Shown: positions 44,103 through 53,010, counted from the first letter of the stretch. The stretch is 64,000 bases of DNA from Actinocorallia populi (GCF_002995495.1 NZ_PVZV01000009.1:1-64000), one strand, 5' to 3'. Translations and numbers: made by a program. The notes: a model not told the origin generated them from the sequence alone.

Positions 44103-46127
44103 TCAGGGAGACCAGGCGAAGAGCGAGACCTTCGGCACCCTGGTCGTCCTCCCGTCGCGGGAGACGGTGAGCGTCGCGGGCACGGACAGGCCGGTGAGCC
44201 TGGCCTCGCTGCCGTCCTTGGCGAACCGGGCCGCGGAGGTGCCGCGCCCGGCGGGCGTCCAGGCTCCCGACGCCAGCCGGAACAGGGCGGGGCCGCGCGG
44301 GATGCCCGCGTCGGCGTTCGGGCACTCCTTCTCCTGCGGCAGGAAGGTGCCGTTCAGAACACCGGAGGCGTCATACCAGGTGGACTTGACGGTGACGTAG
44401 CCCGCGGGCATCTCCGGCTCGGTGACCTGCCCGGTTGCCAGGTCGCTGAGCCGGACGCTCTCGTAGTGTTCGCAGTGGCCGCCGCGCCTGGCGCCGATGT
44501 AGACGAGGGTCCGCTCGTCCGGCGAGACGGAGAACGAGTGCGGCCCGACGTTGCCCCTGCCGTCGTCGTCGAAGAGCAGGGCGGCCTGCCCGTTCTCGGA
44601 GACGCGGTAGTACGCGACCGGCCCGCCGTAGGCGCTGGTCCCCACGCCGTAGTAGACGATCAACGTGTCCCTGGTCGCGGCCTCCAGGGAGGGCCCGTTG
44701 GGTGGGAAGTCGGGGAACGGGTTCTCGGCCAGGCCGGTGATGGGGACCTTGCGGGGCGGGCCGTCCCCATGCGGGTAGAGGACCAGCTGCCGGGACGTAC
44801 GTTCCGCGGTGACCAGCTGCTCGCCCCGGAAGACCGCGGTGCCGCAGGAGCCGTCCGCGCAGTCCCAGGAGTACGCCTTGCGGCCGTCGGCGGACGCGAG
44901 GTGGACCTTGTCCCCTCCTGCGTTCTTGCTCTTGGCGGTCGTCCAGGCGAGCCAGGATCCGCTCGCGGACCAGACGAGAGAGTCCCCGGGAGCCCTTCCG
45001 GACAGCGAAGCGACCTTCCTGGGCCGTCCGTCCGGACCGCTCACGATGACGGCGCTGTTCGTCATGTAGGCGAGGGACGGTTTCGTTGGAGTGGAGGCGG
45101 CCACCGCGGGCGGTGACGGCTGGTCTCCGGTGAACTTCTGCACCGCGAAGACGCTCACGCTGGCCGTGACGAGCACGCTGAGGACGGCGCTGGCGACCGT
45201 CAGGGAAGTACTGCCGAGGATGGTCGCGCTCAAGCCGGTCTTGGCGGTGGTGGCGGCGGTGGTCGCCGCGGTGCCCCCCACCATTGTGGACAGCATCGCC
45301 CCACCGAGCATTCCGGCCGCTATACCGCCGAGCACGGCACGTCCCCGGGCTTCCCAGTCCCGCCCGTACGCGGCGGTCGCGGCGGCTTCCAGTTCGATGA
45401 CGAAGCTCTGCGCGGACGGGGGCCGTGCGGATGCGTCCTTGGCCATACCGCGCATGATGAGCCCGCGCAGCGGCTCGGGGACCTCTTCCACTGGGACAGG
45501 GGCGAGCCGGTGCAGGTCGGAGAGCAGCCCGTCACGGAAGGGGAGGCGTCCCGTGACGCACTCGAAGAACACGCATGTGGCGGCGTACACGTCCGTCGCG
45601 GGCGTGGCGGCTTCTCGCGTCCACTGTTCGGGCGCCATGTATGAGGGTGTCCCGGAGCCGCCGCGGCTGCCCGCGAACACCGCGACACCGAAGTCGATCA
45701 GTTTGCTCTGCCCCTCACCCGTCACGATGACGTTGGCGGGCTTGTAGTCGCGATGCACGATTCCGAGCCGGTGGGCGGCCTCCAGGCCGAGCAGCGAGCC
45801 CTTGAGCACGAGCAGCGCCGCTTCGGGAGTGAGCGCCCCGTGTTCGTCCAGGAGGGCCCGCAACGATGTTCCGTCGACCGCCTCCATGACGATCGCGGCT
45901 CCGTCGGCGAGTTCGCGGAACTCGTACAGAGCGGCCACATGCGGGCTCTCGACGCGCTGGAGCAGCACCGCCTCGTCCCGGAAGCGTGCCACGGCCGCGG
46001 CTTTTGCGCGGTGCAGGAACTTGACCGCGACGATACGCCCGGACGGGCCGTGCTGCGCCAGCACGACCCGTCCCTGGGCGCCCGAGCCCAGCTCCCGCAG
46101 TTCCCTGTATTCGGGAAGATCCCTCAT
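44103..46127 (-). CDS. Transmembrane Ser/Thr protein kinase with extracellular beta-propeller-like domain
   Basis: 674 residues from ATG 46127, overlapping the MFS stop (ATGA). Kinase domain (1-265): GSGAQG loop, VAVK Lys36, HRDYKPANV (Asp127; Tyr in place of the usual Leu/Val), DFG (145-147) and MAPEQW. After an Ala/Thr-rich region with one or two hydrophobic helices (about 275-330), the C-terminal 330 residues hold repeats such as LVWSASGSWLAW, FSVSPDERTLVYIG and ARFAKDGSEARLTGL, consistent with a WD40/TolB-like beta propeller facing outside. Four Cys in that part may pair. Coupling to an efflux transporter gene suggests sensing of envelope stress or a transported compound. Confidence 0.87.
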   Translation of the reverse strand: MRDLPEYRELRELGSGAQGRVVLAQHGPSGRIVAVKFLHRAKAAAVARFRDEAVLLQRVESPHVAALYEFRELADGAAIVMEAVDGTSLRALLDEHGALTPEAALLVLKGSLLGLEAAHRLGIVHRDYKPANVIVTGEGQSKLIDFGVAVFAGSRGGSGTPSYMAPEQWTREAATPATDVYAATCVFFECVTGRLPFRDGLLSDLHRLAPVPVEEVPEPLRGLIMRGMAKDASARPPSAQSFVIELEAAATAAYGRDWEARGRAVLGGIAAGMLGGAMLSTMVGGTAATTAATTAKTGLSATILGSTSLTVASAVLSVLVTASVSVFAVQKFTGDQPSPPAVAASTPTKPSLAYMTNSAVIVSGPDGRPRKVASLSGRAPGDSLVWSASGSWLAWTTAKSKNAGGDKVHLASADGRKAYSWDCADGSCGTAVFRGEQLVTAERTSRQLVLYPHGDGPPRKVPITGLAENPFPDFPPNGPSLEAATRDTLIVYYGVGTSAYGGPVAYYRVSENGQAALLFDDDGRGNVGPHSFSVSPDERTLVYIGARRGGHCEHYESVRLSDLATGQVTEPEMPAGYVTVKSTWYDASGVLNGTFLPQEKECPNADAGIPRGPALFRLASGAWTPAGRGTSAARFAKDGSEARLTGLSVPATLTVSRDGRTTRVPKVSLFAWSP

Positions 46128-47548
46128 GCGGGCAATTTAGCGATATCTGATCGGGTGCGGAGGATCCACACGGTCAACACGATCGCGGCCGCGGTGAGGC
46201 CCGCGCCGATGCCGAAGGCGAGCCGGAAGCCGTCGGTCAGCGCGAAGGCCTCGGACTCCCCCCGCCCGGTGAGGCTCTCGGTGCGGGAGGCCGCCAGGGT
46301 CGTCAGCACCGCGACGCCCAGGGCCGAGCCGATCTGCTGGGTGGTGTTGAACAGCCCCGAGGCCACCCCGCTGTCCTCCGGCCGTTCGACGGACATGCCC
46401 AGGCCGGTGAGGGCGGGCATGGCGAGCCCGAAACCGCCGGCCAGCAGCAGGGCCGGCAGGACGTCCACCAGGTAGGAGCCGTCGGAGGGGAGGCGGGTGA
46501 GCAGGAGGAACAGCGCGAACAGCAGGCCGAGCCCGGTCAGCAGCATCGGGCGCTGCCCGAAGCGGGTGATGAGGCGGGCGGAGAACCCGAGGGAGACGAC
46601 GCTGATCGCGAGCGCGGCGGGCAGCATCGCCAGCCCGGTCTCGTAGGCCCCGTAACCCAGGACGTTCTGGAGGTACAGGGCGAGGACGACCTGGAAGCCG
46701 TACGTCGCGGCCAGCGCCAGCATCTGGACGAGGTTGGCGCCCCAGACGTTGCGGGCGCGCAGCATCCCGAGCCGCAGCAGCGGGCTGGCCGCGGTGGCCT
46801 GGCGGGCGAGGAAACCGGCGAGCAGGACGAGCGACAGGGCGGCGAGCCCCGCCGTGCGGCCGGTGGCCCAGCCGTGCTCGTCGGCCTGGACGATCGTGTA
46901 CACGCCCAGCATCACGCCGCCGGTCACCAGGGCGGCGCCCAGCGCGTCGGCGCCGCCGCTCAGACCGGGGCCCCGGTCGTCCTGGAGGATCCGCAACGCG
47001 AAGAAGACGGCGGCCGCGCCGATCGGCAGGTTGATGAGGAAGACCCAGCCCCAGCCGAGCGTGTCGGTGATCACCCCGCCGAGCACCTGCCCGATCGAGG
47101 CGCCCGCCGATCCGGTGAAGGCGTAGGCGCCCAGCGCCTTGCCGCGTTCGACGGGCTCGGTGAACAGCGTCACCACCATGCCGAGGCCGACCGCCGAGAC
47201 CAGCGCGCCGCCGGCGCCCTGCAGGAAGCGGGCGGCGATCAGCGCCTCGGGGCTGCCCGCGATCCCGCACAGCAGTGAGGCGAGGGTGAAGACGACCAGG
47301 CCCGCGACGAACACGCGCCGGCGTCCGAGCAGGTCGCCGAGCCGTCCGGCCAGCAGCAGGAGGCCGCCGAACGCGATCAGGTAGGCGTTGACCGTCCAGG
47401 TCAGCCCGGAGGCGGAGAAGCCCAGCTCGCGCTGGACGGCCGGCAGCGCCACGGTCACGATGCTGCCGTCCAGGATGATCATCAGCGTTCCCGCGCACAG
47501 GACGGCGAGCGCCGACCAGCGCGAGGGGGCGGTACGGGTGCGCGTCAT
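46124..47548 (-). CDS. MFS efflux transporter, DHA2 (14-helix) family
   Basis: 474 residues from ATG 47548 (GGAAGAGACC upstream). The opening LAVLCAGTLMIILDGSIVTVALP and motif A GRLGDLLGRRRVF are typical of EmrB/QacA-type drug:H+ antiporters; motif C-like GPS/GSAGASIGQVLGG and about 14 hydrophobic segments are present. It probably exports a hydrophobic drug or metabolite. A MarR gene lies upstream on the same strand, and a perfect palindrome sits between them, so it is likely derepressed by a ligand. Its stop overlaps the kinase start, making transporter and kinase one transcript. Confidence 0.92.
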   Translation of the reverse strand: MTRTRTAPSRWSALAVLCAGTLMIILDGSIVTVALPAVQRELGFSASGLTWTVNAYLIAFGGLLLLAGRLGDLLGRRRVFVAGLVVFTLASLLCGIAGSPEALIAARFLQGAGGALVSAVGLGMVVTLFTEPVERGKALGAYAFTGSAGASIGQVLGGVITDTLGWGWVFLINLPIGAAAVFFALRILQDDRGPGLSGGADALGAALVTGGVMLGVYTIVQADEHGWATGRTAGLAALSLVLLAGFLARQATAASPLLRLGMLRARNVWGANLVQMLALAATYGFQVVLALYLQNVLGYGAYETGLAMLPAALAISVVSLGFSARLITRFGQRPMLLTGLGLLFALFLLLTRLPSDGSYLVDVLPALLLAGGFGLAMPALTGLGMSVERPEDSGVASGLFNTTQQIGSALGVAVLTTLAASRTESLTGRGESEAFALTDGFRLAFGIGAGLTAAAIVLTVWILRTRSDIAKLPA

Positions 47549-47582
47549 GGTCTCTTCCGGTTCGTTGAACACGGAAGAGACT

Positions 47583-47602
47583 GTAACAGATAGTTCTGTT
47601 AC
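47583..47602 (-). promoter_or_regulatory. Perfect palindrome upstream of the MFS gene (probable MarR operator)
   Basis: GTAACAGA (47583-47590), spacer TAGT, TCTGTTAC (47595-47602). It lies 34 nt upstream of the MFS start and 18 nt after the marR-type gene. MarR dimers bind palindromes of this size, so local autoregulation or MFS control is likely. Confidence 0.65.
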
Positions 47603-47620
47603 GGACGATCCTTGATGGAT

Positions 47621-48109
47621 CTACTTTTGGCGCTCGCGCGGCCGCCGGCTCGTGCCCGCCCCTTCCACGGGCGCGGCCAGGTGTCCCGTGGCCAGCCGTT
47701 CCAGGGCGCGCAGCAGTACCTCCCGCTCCTCCTCCGGCAGTGAGCCGAGCGCGGCCCCGTGCACGCCGTCGACGATCTCCTGGCTCCGCCGCGCCGTCTC
47801 GGCGCCCTTCTCGGTCACCGCGATGATCCGCGCCCGCCGGTCGGTGCTGGACGGCCGCCGCTCGGCCAGCCCGGCCTTCTCCAGCGCGTCGACCGTGACC
47901 ACCATGGTCGTCTTGTCCATGTCCCCGAGCTCGGCGAGCTGGATCTGCGTCCGCTCCTCCTGCAGCGCGTGCACCAGCACGCAGTGCATCCGGGCCGTCA
48001 GGCCGATCTCCGCGAGCGCCGCGGCCATCCGCGTCCGGAGCACGTGGCTCGTGTGGTCCAGCAGGTAGGACAGGTCGGGCGCGGTGCGGGAGGGAACCAA
48101 GGCAGTCAT
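47621..48109 (-). CDS. MarR-family transcriptional regulator
   Basis: A 162-residue winged-helix regulator from ATG 48109. The central part reads LAELGDMDKTTMVVTVDALEKAGLAERRPSSTDRRAR, i.e. recognition helix plus the DRRA wing that defines MarR. The C-terminal end is basic and disordered. It precedes the MFS transporter by 72 nt on the same strand with a palindromic operator in the gap, so it most likely represses the exporter and responds to its substrate. A TAGGGT box 6 nt upstream of the ATG suggests leaderless transcription. Confidence 0.92.
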   Translation of the reverse strand: MTALVPSRTAPDLSYLLDHTSHVLRTRMAAALAEIGLTARMHCVLVHALQEERTQIQLAELGDMDKTTMVVTVDALEKAGLAERRPSSTDRRARIIAVTEKGAETARRSQEIVDGVHGAALGSLPEEEREVLLRALERLATGHLAAPVEGAGTSRRPRERQK

Positions 48110-48115
48110 GCCACC

Positions 48116-48121
48116 ACCCTA
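48116..48121 (-). promoter_or_regulatory. -10 element of the MarR gene (leaderless)
   Basis: Minus-strand TAGGGT at 48116-48121 ends 6 nt before ATG 48109; TTATCC 18 nt further upstream may serve as -35. Confidence 0.45.
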
Positions 48122-48157
48122 AGTGATTCATCCAGTGCGGGATAATCCGCTAGTCAT

Positions 48158-48697
48158 CTACCCGGCGGCGACCGGGCGCGAGCCGCGCAGGGCGGCCCAC
48201 CCGCAGCCGCCGAGCAGGACGATCCCGGTGCCGACCCCGGCGGTCAGCGCGATGCCGTCGTCGGAGACCCCGGCCACGGCCATGCCCAGGCCGACCGCGC
48301 CCAGGAGCGCGACCCCGCCGCCGACCCAGCCGACCGACCGCTCGCCCCACACCCTGGCCAGCGCGACGAAGTGCACGCCGACCACGACCGCGATCCAGGC
48401 CACGACGCCCTCCGGCAGGCCGAGGGGTCCGTTGAGCAGCAGGTTGCCGCCGAAGAAGGCGATCGCCTCCACGGCCACGACCAGCCAGAAGCCCCGGCCG
48501 AAGCCGGGCCGCTGCGCCCCGCCGGCCGGCCGCGGCCCCCTGGCCCGCCACAGGGCGGCGAGTATCCCGGCGAAGACGAGGGCCCCGAGCACCCGGAGCA
48601 CCAGGTCGACCGGCGACGGCGCCGCGCCCGCGTTGACCTCCACCCACACCAGCCCGAAGGTCGCGCCGATCACCAGTCCCAGACGGTCCGGGCTCAT
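48158..48697 (-). CDS. Small multi-pass membrane protein of unknown function
   Basis: 179 residues from ATG 48697, with GGAGGAGAG directly before it. About six hydrophobic helices alternate with short loops (LGLVIGATFGLVW, VLGALVFAGILAALW, FWLVVAVEAIAFF, VVAWIAVVVGVHFVAL, GGVALLGAVGLGMAV, TGIVLLGGCGWAALRG). No charged catalytic motif. The pattern resembles small DUF-type integral proteins found widely in actinomycetes; no name can be given. It is 48 nt upstream of the MarR gene on the same strand. Confidence 0.75.
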   Translation of the reverse strand: MSPDRLGLVIGATFGLVWVEVNAGAAPSPVDLVLRVLGALVFAGILAALWRARGPRPAGGAQRPGFGRGFWLVVAVEAIAFFGGNLLLNGPLGLPEGVVAWIAVVVGVHFVALARVWGERSVGWVGGGVALLGAVGLGMAVAGVSDDGIALTAGVGTGIVLLGGCGWAALRGSRPVAAG

Positions 48698-48950
48698 CTC
48701 TCCTCCGCTCCCCGCGGAGCGGGCCGGATCCGGTGACCCGCGCTCCCCCTGCCCGCGTGAAGTACAGCAGTATCTCCCAGCGGGGATGATCGGAAGAAAT
48801 CGGGATAGGTCGCCATTTGTGCGGCCGAAGTGCACACCCTGCCCAGCCGGGGCGTGTCTTATCCCTACTTCGTGGTCTTTGTGAGCTTTTCTTGGTGTTT
48901 CATGTGGCTTGCGTGGTTAATCATTTACTTGCATATTAAAGATGTAGTGC

Positions 48951-48977
48951 GACTAATGACCGATTAGTCCGTATGGT
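48951..48977 (+). promoter_or_regulatory. Palindromic operator and -10 of a TetR gene
   Basis: Perfect inverted repeat GACTAAT (48951-48957), spacer GACCG, ATTAGTC (48963-48969). TATGGT (48972-48977) follows and ends 6 nt before ATG 48984, so the message is probably leaderless and self-repressed. The 100 bp to the left (about 48850-48950) are unusually AT-rich for this genome. Confidence 0.6.
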
Positions 48978-48983
48978 GAGGGC

Positions 48984-49589
48984 ATGGACCAGGGGCTTAG
49001 TGAACAGAGGGTCGTCGAGGTCGCCACGCGGCTGTTCGCCGGCCTCGGCTACGACATGACCTCCCTCGAACTCATCGCCGACGCCCTGGGCGTGCCGGCC
49101 GCCGAGGTGCGGGAGGTGGCCGGGAGCAAGCGCGAGCTCTACATGCTCGTGATGGAGCGCGTCTTCGAGGCCAAGCGCGTCAAGGTGCAGGAGATCGTGG
49201 ACACGGTCGAGGACGGGCGGGAGGCGGCCTACCGGATCGCCGAGGCGTATCTCGACTTCTACGTCGAGCGGCCCCAGCTCCTGGCGTTGTGGACGCACCG
49301 CTGGGTGTCGGACGCGGCCGAGATCACCGATGTCGAGGACCGCTACCTGCGCCCGCTCATGCGGCTGGCGGCCCACCGGATCGACGAGGTGGTGCCGGAC
49401 GACCTCGGGCCCTACGGGTTCCTCGGCGTGGTGCTGTGGTGCATCAACGGCTTCCTGGGCACGGGGCTCCTGGCCCCGGGCCGGGGCATGATGCGGGTCG
49501 ACGACCCGGAGGCGGTGAAGTACTTCCGCGCCATCCTGCACACCGTCATCGAGCGGATGCTGGTCCCGCCGCCGAGCCGGGCGGCCTGA
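48984..49589 (+). CDS. TetR-family transcriptional regulator
   Basis: 201 residues from ATG 48984. The N-terminal HTH (TSLELIADALGVPAAEVREVAGSKRELYMLV) is a slightly atypical TetR domain: the usual Y-Y/F before the H/K-K-E-L segment is replaced by VREVAGSKREL. The helical C-terminal domain includes a Trp-rich segment (LLALWTHRWVSDAAEI). The adjacent palindrome argues for autoregulation. It is convergent with the amidohydrolase gene (6-nt gap), so its targets are not obvious from position. Confidence 0.88.
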   Translation: MDQGLSEQRVVEVATRLFAGLGYDMTSLELIADALGVPAAEVREVAGSKRELYMLVMERVFEAKRVKVQEIVDTVEDGREAAYRIAEAYLDFYVERPQLLALWTHRWVSDAAEITDVEDRYLRPLMRLAAHRIDEVVPDDLGPYGFLGVVLWCINGFLGTGLLAPGRGMMRVDDPEAVKYFRAILHTVIERMLVPPPSRAA

Positions 49590-49595
49590 CCCCGC

Positions 49596-51242
49596 TCAGG
49601 CGTCGGGGGCGGCGTGCACGCGCCGCCCGTCCACGTAGGTGAGCGCCACGCGGGTGCTCGCGACGGCATCGGCGGGGCCGTCGAAGGGGTCGCGGTCCAG
49701 GACGACGAGATCGGCGCGGTTCCCCGGCCGCAGGCTCCCGGTGTCGTCCAGGTGGTTCACGTAGGCGCTGCCCGCGGTGTAGGCGGCCAGCGCGGTGGCC
49801 AGGTCCAGGGACTGCCCGGGGAGGAAGGGCGGCGCGTCGTGGCCCGCCACGACCCGGTTGACCGCCACGTGGACGCCCTGCAGGGGGTCGGCGCTGCTGA
49901 TGGGCCAGTCGCTGCCCGCGGCCAGGGTCGCCCCGGCGCGCAGGAGATCGCCGAAGGGGTACTGCCAGGAGGCGCGCTCGGGGTCGAGGAACGGGATCGT
50001 CAGCTCGTCCATCTGCGGCTCGTGCGCGGCCCACAGCGGCTGGATGTTGGCGGTGGCGCCCAGCTCGCGGAACCTCGGCACGTCCTCGGGGTGGACGACC
50101 TGCAGGTGCGCCAGGTGATGGCGGGTGTCGCGCCATCCGTTGGCGGCGCGGGCGGCCTGCACGGCGTCCAGCGCCTCCCGGACGGCCCGGTCGCCGAGCG
50201 CGTGGAAGTGCACCTGGAAGCCGAGCGCGTCCAGCGCGGGCACGTACTCCTTCAGCGCCTCCGGGTCGACGAAGCTGAGCCCGCTGTTGGCGGTGGCGCA
50301 ACCGCAGCCGTCCAGGTACGGGCCGGTCATCGCGGCGGTGAAGTTCTCCGCGATGCCGTCCTGCATGATCTTGACGGTGTGGCAGCGCAGCCTGCCGAAG
50401 GTGAGCTGCTCGCGCAGTTTCAGCAGCTCGGGGATCTGCTCCATGCCGCGGTGGCGGGACCACCACAGCGCGCCTTCCACGCTCGCGGTGAGCAGCCCCT
50501 CGCGTGCGGCGGTCAGGTACGCGTCGGAGAAGTCGGGGTAGCCGTCCCTGCCGCCGAGCAGGGCGTCCTGCCAGGCGGTGATGCCGAGTCCGTGCAGCAG
50601 TTCCTGGGCGCGCAGCAGCCCGTCGAGCCGCTCCTGCGGCGTGGCGTCGGGGATGTGCGCGTCCACCAGGACCATGGCGCCCTCCTGGAGCGCGCCCGCG
50701 GGCTTCCCGGCGGCGTCCCGCTCGATCCGGCCGTCGGGCGGGTCGGGGGTGGCGGCGGTGATCCCGGCGATCTCCAGCGCGCGGCTGTTGACCCACGCCC
50801 CGTGGTGGTCGCGGTTGGCGAGGTAGACGGGCCGGTCGGGCACCACCGCGTCGAGCAGGTCGCGGGTGGGCACGCCGCCCTCGAAGCTCTCCATCGACCA
50901 GCCGCCCCCGGTGATCCACTCCTTCTCGGGGTGGGCGTCGGCGTAGGCGCGGATCCGGCGCAGGTACTCCCGCCGGTCGACGGTGCCGGCCAGGTTGCAC
51001 TGGTTCAGCTCCATCCCGCCCATGACGGCGTGGACGTGGGCGTCCTGGAAGCCCGGCATCAGCACCCGCCCCCGCAGGCCGACGCGCTCGGTGCGCGGTC
51101 CGGCGAGCTCGGCGACCTCGCCGTGCCCCACGGCGATGATCCGCCCGCCGCGCACGGCCAGGGCGGTGGCCCGCGTGCGCGCGGAGTCCATGGTCAGGAC
51201 GGGGCCACCGGTGAACAGCAGGTCGGCGGGGTGGTGCGTCAT
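49596..51242 (-). CDS. YtcJ-like metal-dependent amidohydrolase
   Basis: 548 residues from ATG 51242. It shows the amidohydrolase family 3 layout: N-terminal beta-sandwich LLFTGGPVLTMD, metal ligands DAHVHAV (HxH), a central HALGDRAV histidine, LAHLQVVHPEDV, and the C-terminal AGSDWPISSADPLQGV aspartate, closing with LRPGNRADLVVLDRDPF. Members hydrolyse N-acyl, formamide or related bonds; the substrate is not known. It follows the DUF574 methyltransferase copy 2 by 13 nt on the same strand and probably shares its transcript. Confidence 0.92.
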   Translation of the reverse strand: MTHHPADLLFTGGPVLTMDSARTRATALAVRGGRIIAVGHGEVAELAGPRTERVGLRGRVLMPGFQDAHVHAVMGGMELNQCNLAGTVDRREYLRRIRAYADAHPEKEWITGGGWSMESFEGGVPTRDLLDAVVPDRPVYLANRDHHGAWVNSRALEIAGITAATPDPPDGRIERDAAGKPAGALQEGAMVLVDAHIPDATPQERLDGLLRAQELLHGLGITAWQDALLGGRDGYPDFSDAYLTAAREGLLTASVEGALWWSRHRGMEQIPELLKLREQLTFGRLRCHTVKIMQDGIAENFTAAMTGPYLDGCGCATANSGLSFVDPEALKEYVPALDALGFQVHFHALGDRAVREALDAVQAARAANGWRDTRHHLAHLQVVHPEDVPRFRELGATANIQPLWAAHEPQMDELTIPFLDPERASWQYPFGDLLRAGATLAAGSDWPISSADPLQGVHVAVNRVVAGHDAPPFLPGQSLDLATALAAYTAGSAYVNHLDDTGSLRPGNRADLVVLDRDPFDGPADAVASTRVALTYVDGRRVHAAPDA

Positions 51243-51255
51243 GCGTCCAAGCCTC

Positions 51256-52056
51256 TCAGACGAGGCGGCCGATCCCGGCGTAGACGGGCGCCTCCTCCAC
51301 CGGGCGCGGCTCGGTGCCGGGCTCCGGCCGCCAGTGGACGGCGTGGACGATGCCGGGTTCGACCGGTTCGAGGCCGTCGAAGAAGGCGGCCACCTGGGCG
51401 TGGTCGCGCAGGAAGAGGCTGCTGCTCACCCGCTGGGAGTAGGCGTCGGTGAAGGTCTTGGAGTCGTCGCTGCCGATGTCGCCGGTGCCGTGGGAGAGGG
51501 CGATGTGGCCGCCGGGGGAGAGGGCGTCGCGCAGGCGGCCGACGAGCGGGTACGGGTCCTGGTCGTCGGTGAAGAAGTGCAGGACGGCGCTGAGCAGCAC
51601 GGCCACCGGGCGGGTGAAGTCCAGGGTCTCGCGGGCCCGCTCCAGGACGGCGTCGACGTCCGCGAGGTCGCCCTCGAAGACGGCGACGTTCTGCGACCCG
51701 GCCAGCAGCGCCTGCCCGTGCGCCAGGACGACGGGGTCGTTGTCGACGTACACGACGCGGCAGGACGGGTCGACGGCCTGCGCGACCTGGTGCACGTTCT
51801 CCTGGGTGGGAAGCCCCGCGCCGATGTCGAGGAACTGCCGGACGCCGGCCTCCCCGGCCAGGTACCGCACGGCCCGTCCCAGCCAGGCGCGGTTCTCCCG
51901 TGCGGTGGTCGCGGCGTGCGGGTAGAGGTCGCTCAGGAGGCCCAGGACCCGGCGGTCGGACTCGTAGTTGTCCTTGCCGCCGAGCATGGCGTCGTAGATC
52001 CGGGCGGGAGAGGGAACGGTGGGGTCGACGCCCTTGGGCGCGGTTGCTTCCGTCAC
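51256..52056 (-). CDS. DUF574-family SAM-dependent methyltransferase (copy 2)
   Basis: 266 residues from GTG 52056. Landmarks are PSPARIYDAMLGGKDNYESDR, FLDIGAGLPTQENVHQVAQ, VYVDNDPVVLAHG and VYAGIGRLV. Compared with copies 1 and 3 it has A-M instead of Y-Y before LGGKDN. A -10 TAAGAT lies 7 nt upstream of the GTG, so translation is likely leaderless. The amidohydrolase gene follows by 13 nt. It is divergent from the NmrA-like gene with a perfect palindrome between the two. Confidence 0.92.
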   Translation of the reverse strand: MTEATAPKGVDPTVPSPARIYDAMLGGKDNYESDRRVLGLLSDLYPHAATTARENRAWLGRAVRYLAGEAGVRQFLDIGAGLPTQENVHQVAQAVDPSCRVVYVDNDPVVLAHGQALLAGSQNVAVFEGDLADVDAVLERARETLDFTRPVAVLLSAVLHFFTDDQDPYPLVGRLRDALSPGGHIALSHGTGDIGSDDSKTFTDAYSQRVSSSLFLRDHAQVAAFFDGLEPVEPGIVHAVHWRPEPGTEPRPVEEAPVYAGIGRLV

Positions 52057-52063
52057 AGAGGTG

Positions 52064-52104
52064 ATCTTAGGTGCGAGGCAGGCAGATCACTAGAAAATAG
52101 TGAT
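52064..52104 (-). promoter_or_regulatory. Leaderless promoter of methyltransferase copy 2 with palindrome
   Basis: Minus-strand -10 TAAGAT (52064-52069) is 7 nt from GTG 52056; -35-like TAGTGA is at 52087-52092 with 17-nt spacing. A perfect palindrome ATCACTA-GAAAA-TAGTGAT (52086-52104) covers the -35 and may be an operator. Confidence 0.5.
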
Positions 52105-52183
52105 TCTCCATTCGCGGCGCCCCGGGGCCTCCCGCCGGGCCGGTGGTAGGACGGAAGAACGAGAACGACTCTGGGGGACGAGA

Positions 52184-52924
52184 ATGAAGATCGTGGTCAT
52201 CGGCGGTACCGGGCTCATCGGCTCGAAGGTGGTGCGGGAGCTGGAGGCGCGGGGGCACGAGGCGGTGGCGGCGTCGCCGAGCTCGGGGGTGGACGTGCTC
52301 ACCGGGGAGGGGCTGGCCGAGGTGCTGGAGGGGGCGTCGGCGGTCGTCGACGTGACGAACTCGCCGTCGTTCGAGCCGGACGCGGTGCTGGAGTTCTTCC
52401 GGACCTCGACCCGCAACCTGATCGCCGCGGAGAGGGCGGCCGGGGTGGGGCACCACGTGGCGCTCTCGATCGTGGGGACCAGGCGGCTGCCCGAGAACGG
52501 CTACTTCCGGGCGAAGGCCGTGCAGGAGGACATGATCCAGGAGTCGGGGATCCCCTACTCGATCGTCCACGCGACGCAGTTCTTCGAGTTCCTCCCCGGG
52601 ATCGTGCAGGCGGCGGCCGACGGCGACGTCGTCCGGGTGCCGCCGGTGCTGTTCCAGCCCATCGCGGCGCAGGACGTCGCCAGGACGGTCGCCGAGGTGG
52701 CCGTCGAGGAGCCGCTGAACGGCGGGATCGAGGTGGCGGGGCCGGAGCAGTTCCGGTTCGACGAGATCATCCGGGACTTCCTGGCGGCGAACGGCGACCC
52801 GCGCGAGGTCGTCGCCGACCCGCACGCCCGCTACTTCGGCGCCGTGCCCGCCGAGCGCTCGCTCATCCCCGAGGTCGGCGCGCCGCTGGCGCAGACCCGT
52901 TACGAGGACTGGCGCAAGGCGTGA
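52184..52924 (+). CDS. NAD(P)-binding protein, atypical SDR / NmrA-like
   Basis: A 246-residue protein from ATG 52184 (GGGGGACGAG upstream). The Rossmann motif IVVIGGTGLIGSKVV opens the protein, followed by VVDVTNSPSF and HVALSIVGTRRLPENGYFRAKAVQE, i.e. an SDR-like fold whose Tyr-x-x-x-Lys is present as YFRAK. PYSIVHATQFFEFL and the closing RYEDW are typical of the NmrA/SDR-a group. It may be a reductase or redox-sensing regulator; the substrate is unknown. A strong hairpin ends its transcript. Confidence 0.88.
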   Translation: MKIVVIGGTGLIGSKVVRELEARGHEAVAASPSSGVDVLTGEGLAEVLEGASAVVDVTNSPSFEPDAVLEFFRTSTRNLIAAERAAGVGHHVALSIVGTRRLPENGYFRAKAVQEDMIQESGIPYSIVHATQFFEFLPGIVQAAADGDVVRVPPVLFQPIAAQDVARTVAEVAVEEPLNGGIEVAGPEQFRFDEIIRDFLAANGDPREVVADPHARYFGAVPAERSLIPEVGAPLAQTRYEDWRKA

Positions 52925-52931
52925 CCCGACC

Positions 52932-52959
52932 GCGGCGGCCCCGCCTCCGGGGCCGCCGC
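52932..52959 (+). terminator. Hairpin terminator after the NmrA-like gene
   Basis: Perfect 11-bp stem GCGGCGGCCCC (52932-52942), loop GCCTCC, complement at 52949-52959, located 8 nt past the stop codon. Confidence 0.75.
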
Positions 52960-52998
52960 CGGGGAAAGAGGGCTGATCAGGGAGGCCGCCGGCTGTCC

Positions 52999-53004
52999 TA
53001 GAGT
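52999..53004 (+). promoter_or_regulatory. -10 element of a TetR gene (leaderless)
   Basis: TAGAGT at 52999-53004 ends 6 nt before ATG 53011; no ribosome binding site fits in the gap. A short palindrome CTGATCAG lies about 20 nt upstream. Confidence 0.45.
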
Positions 53005-53010
53005 GAACGG

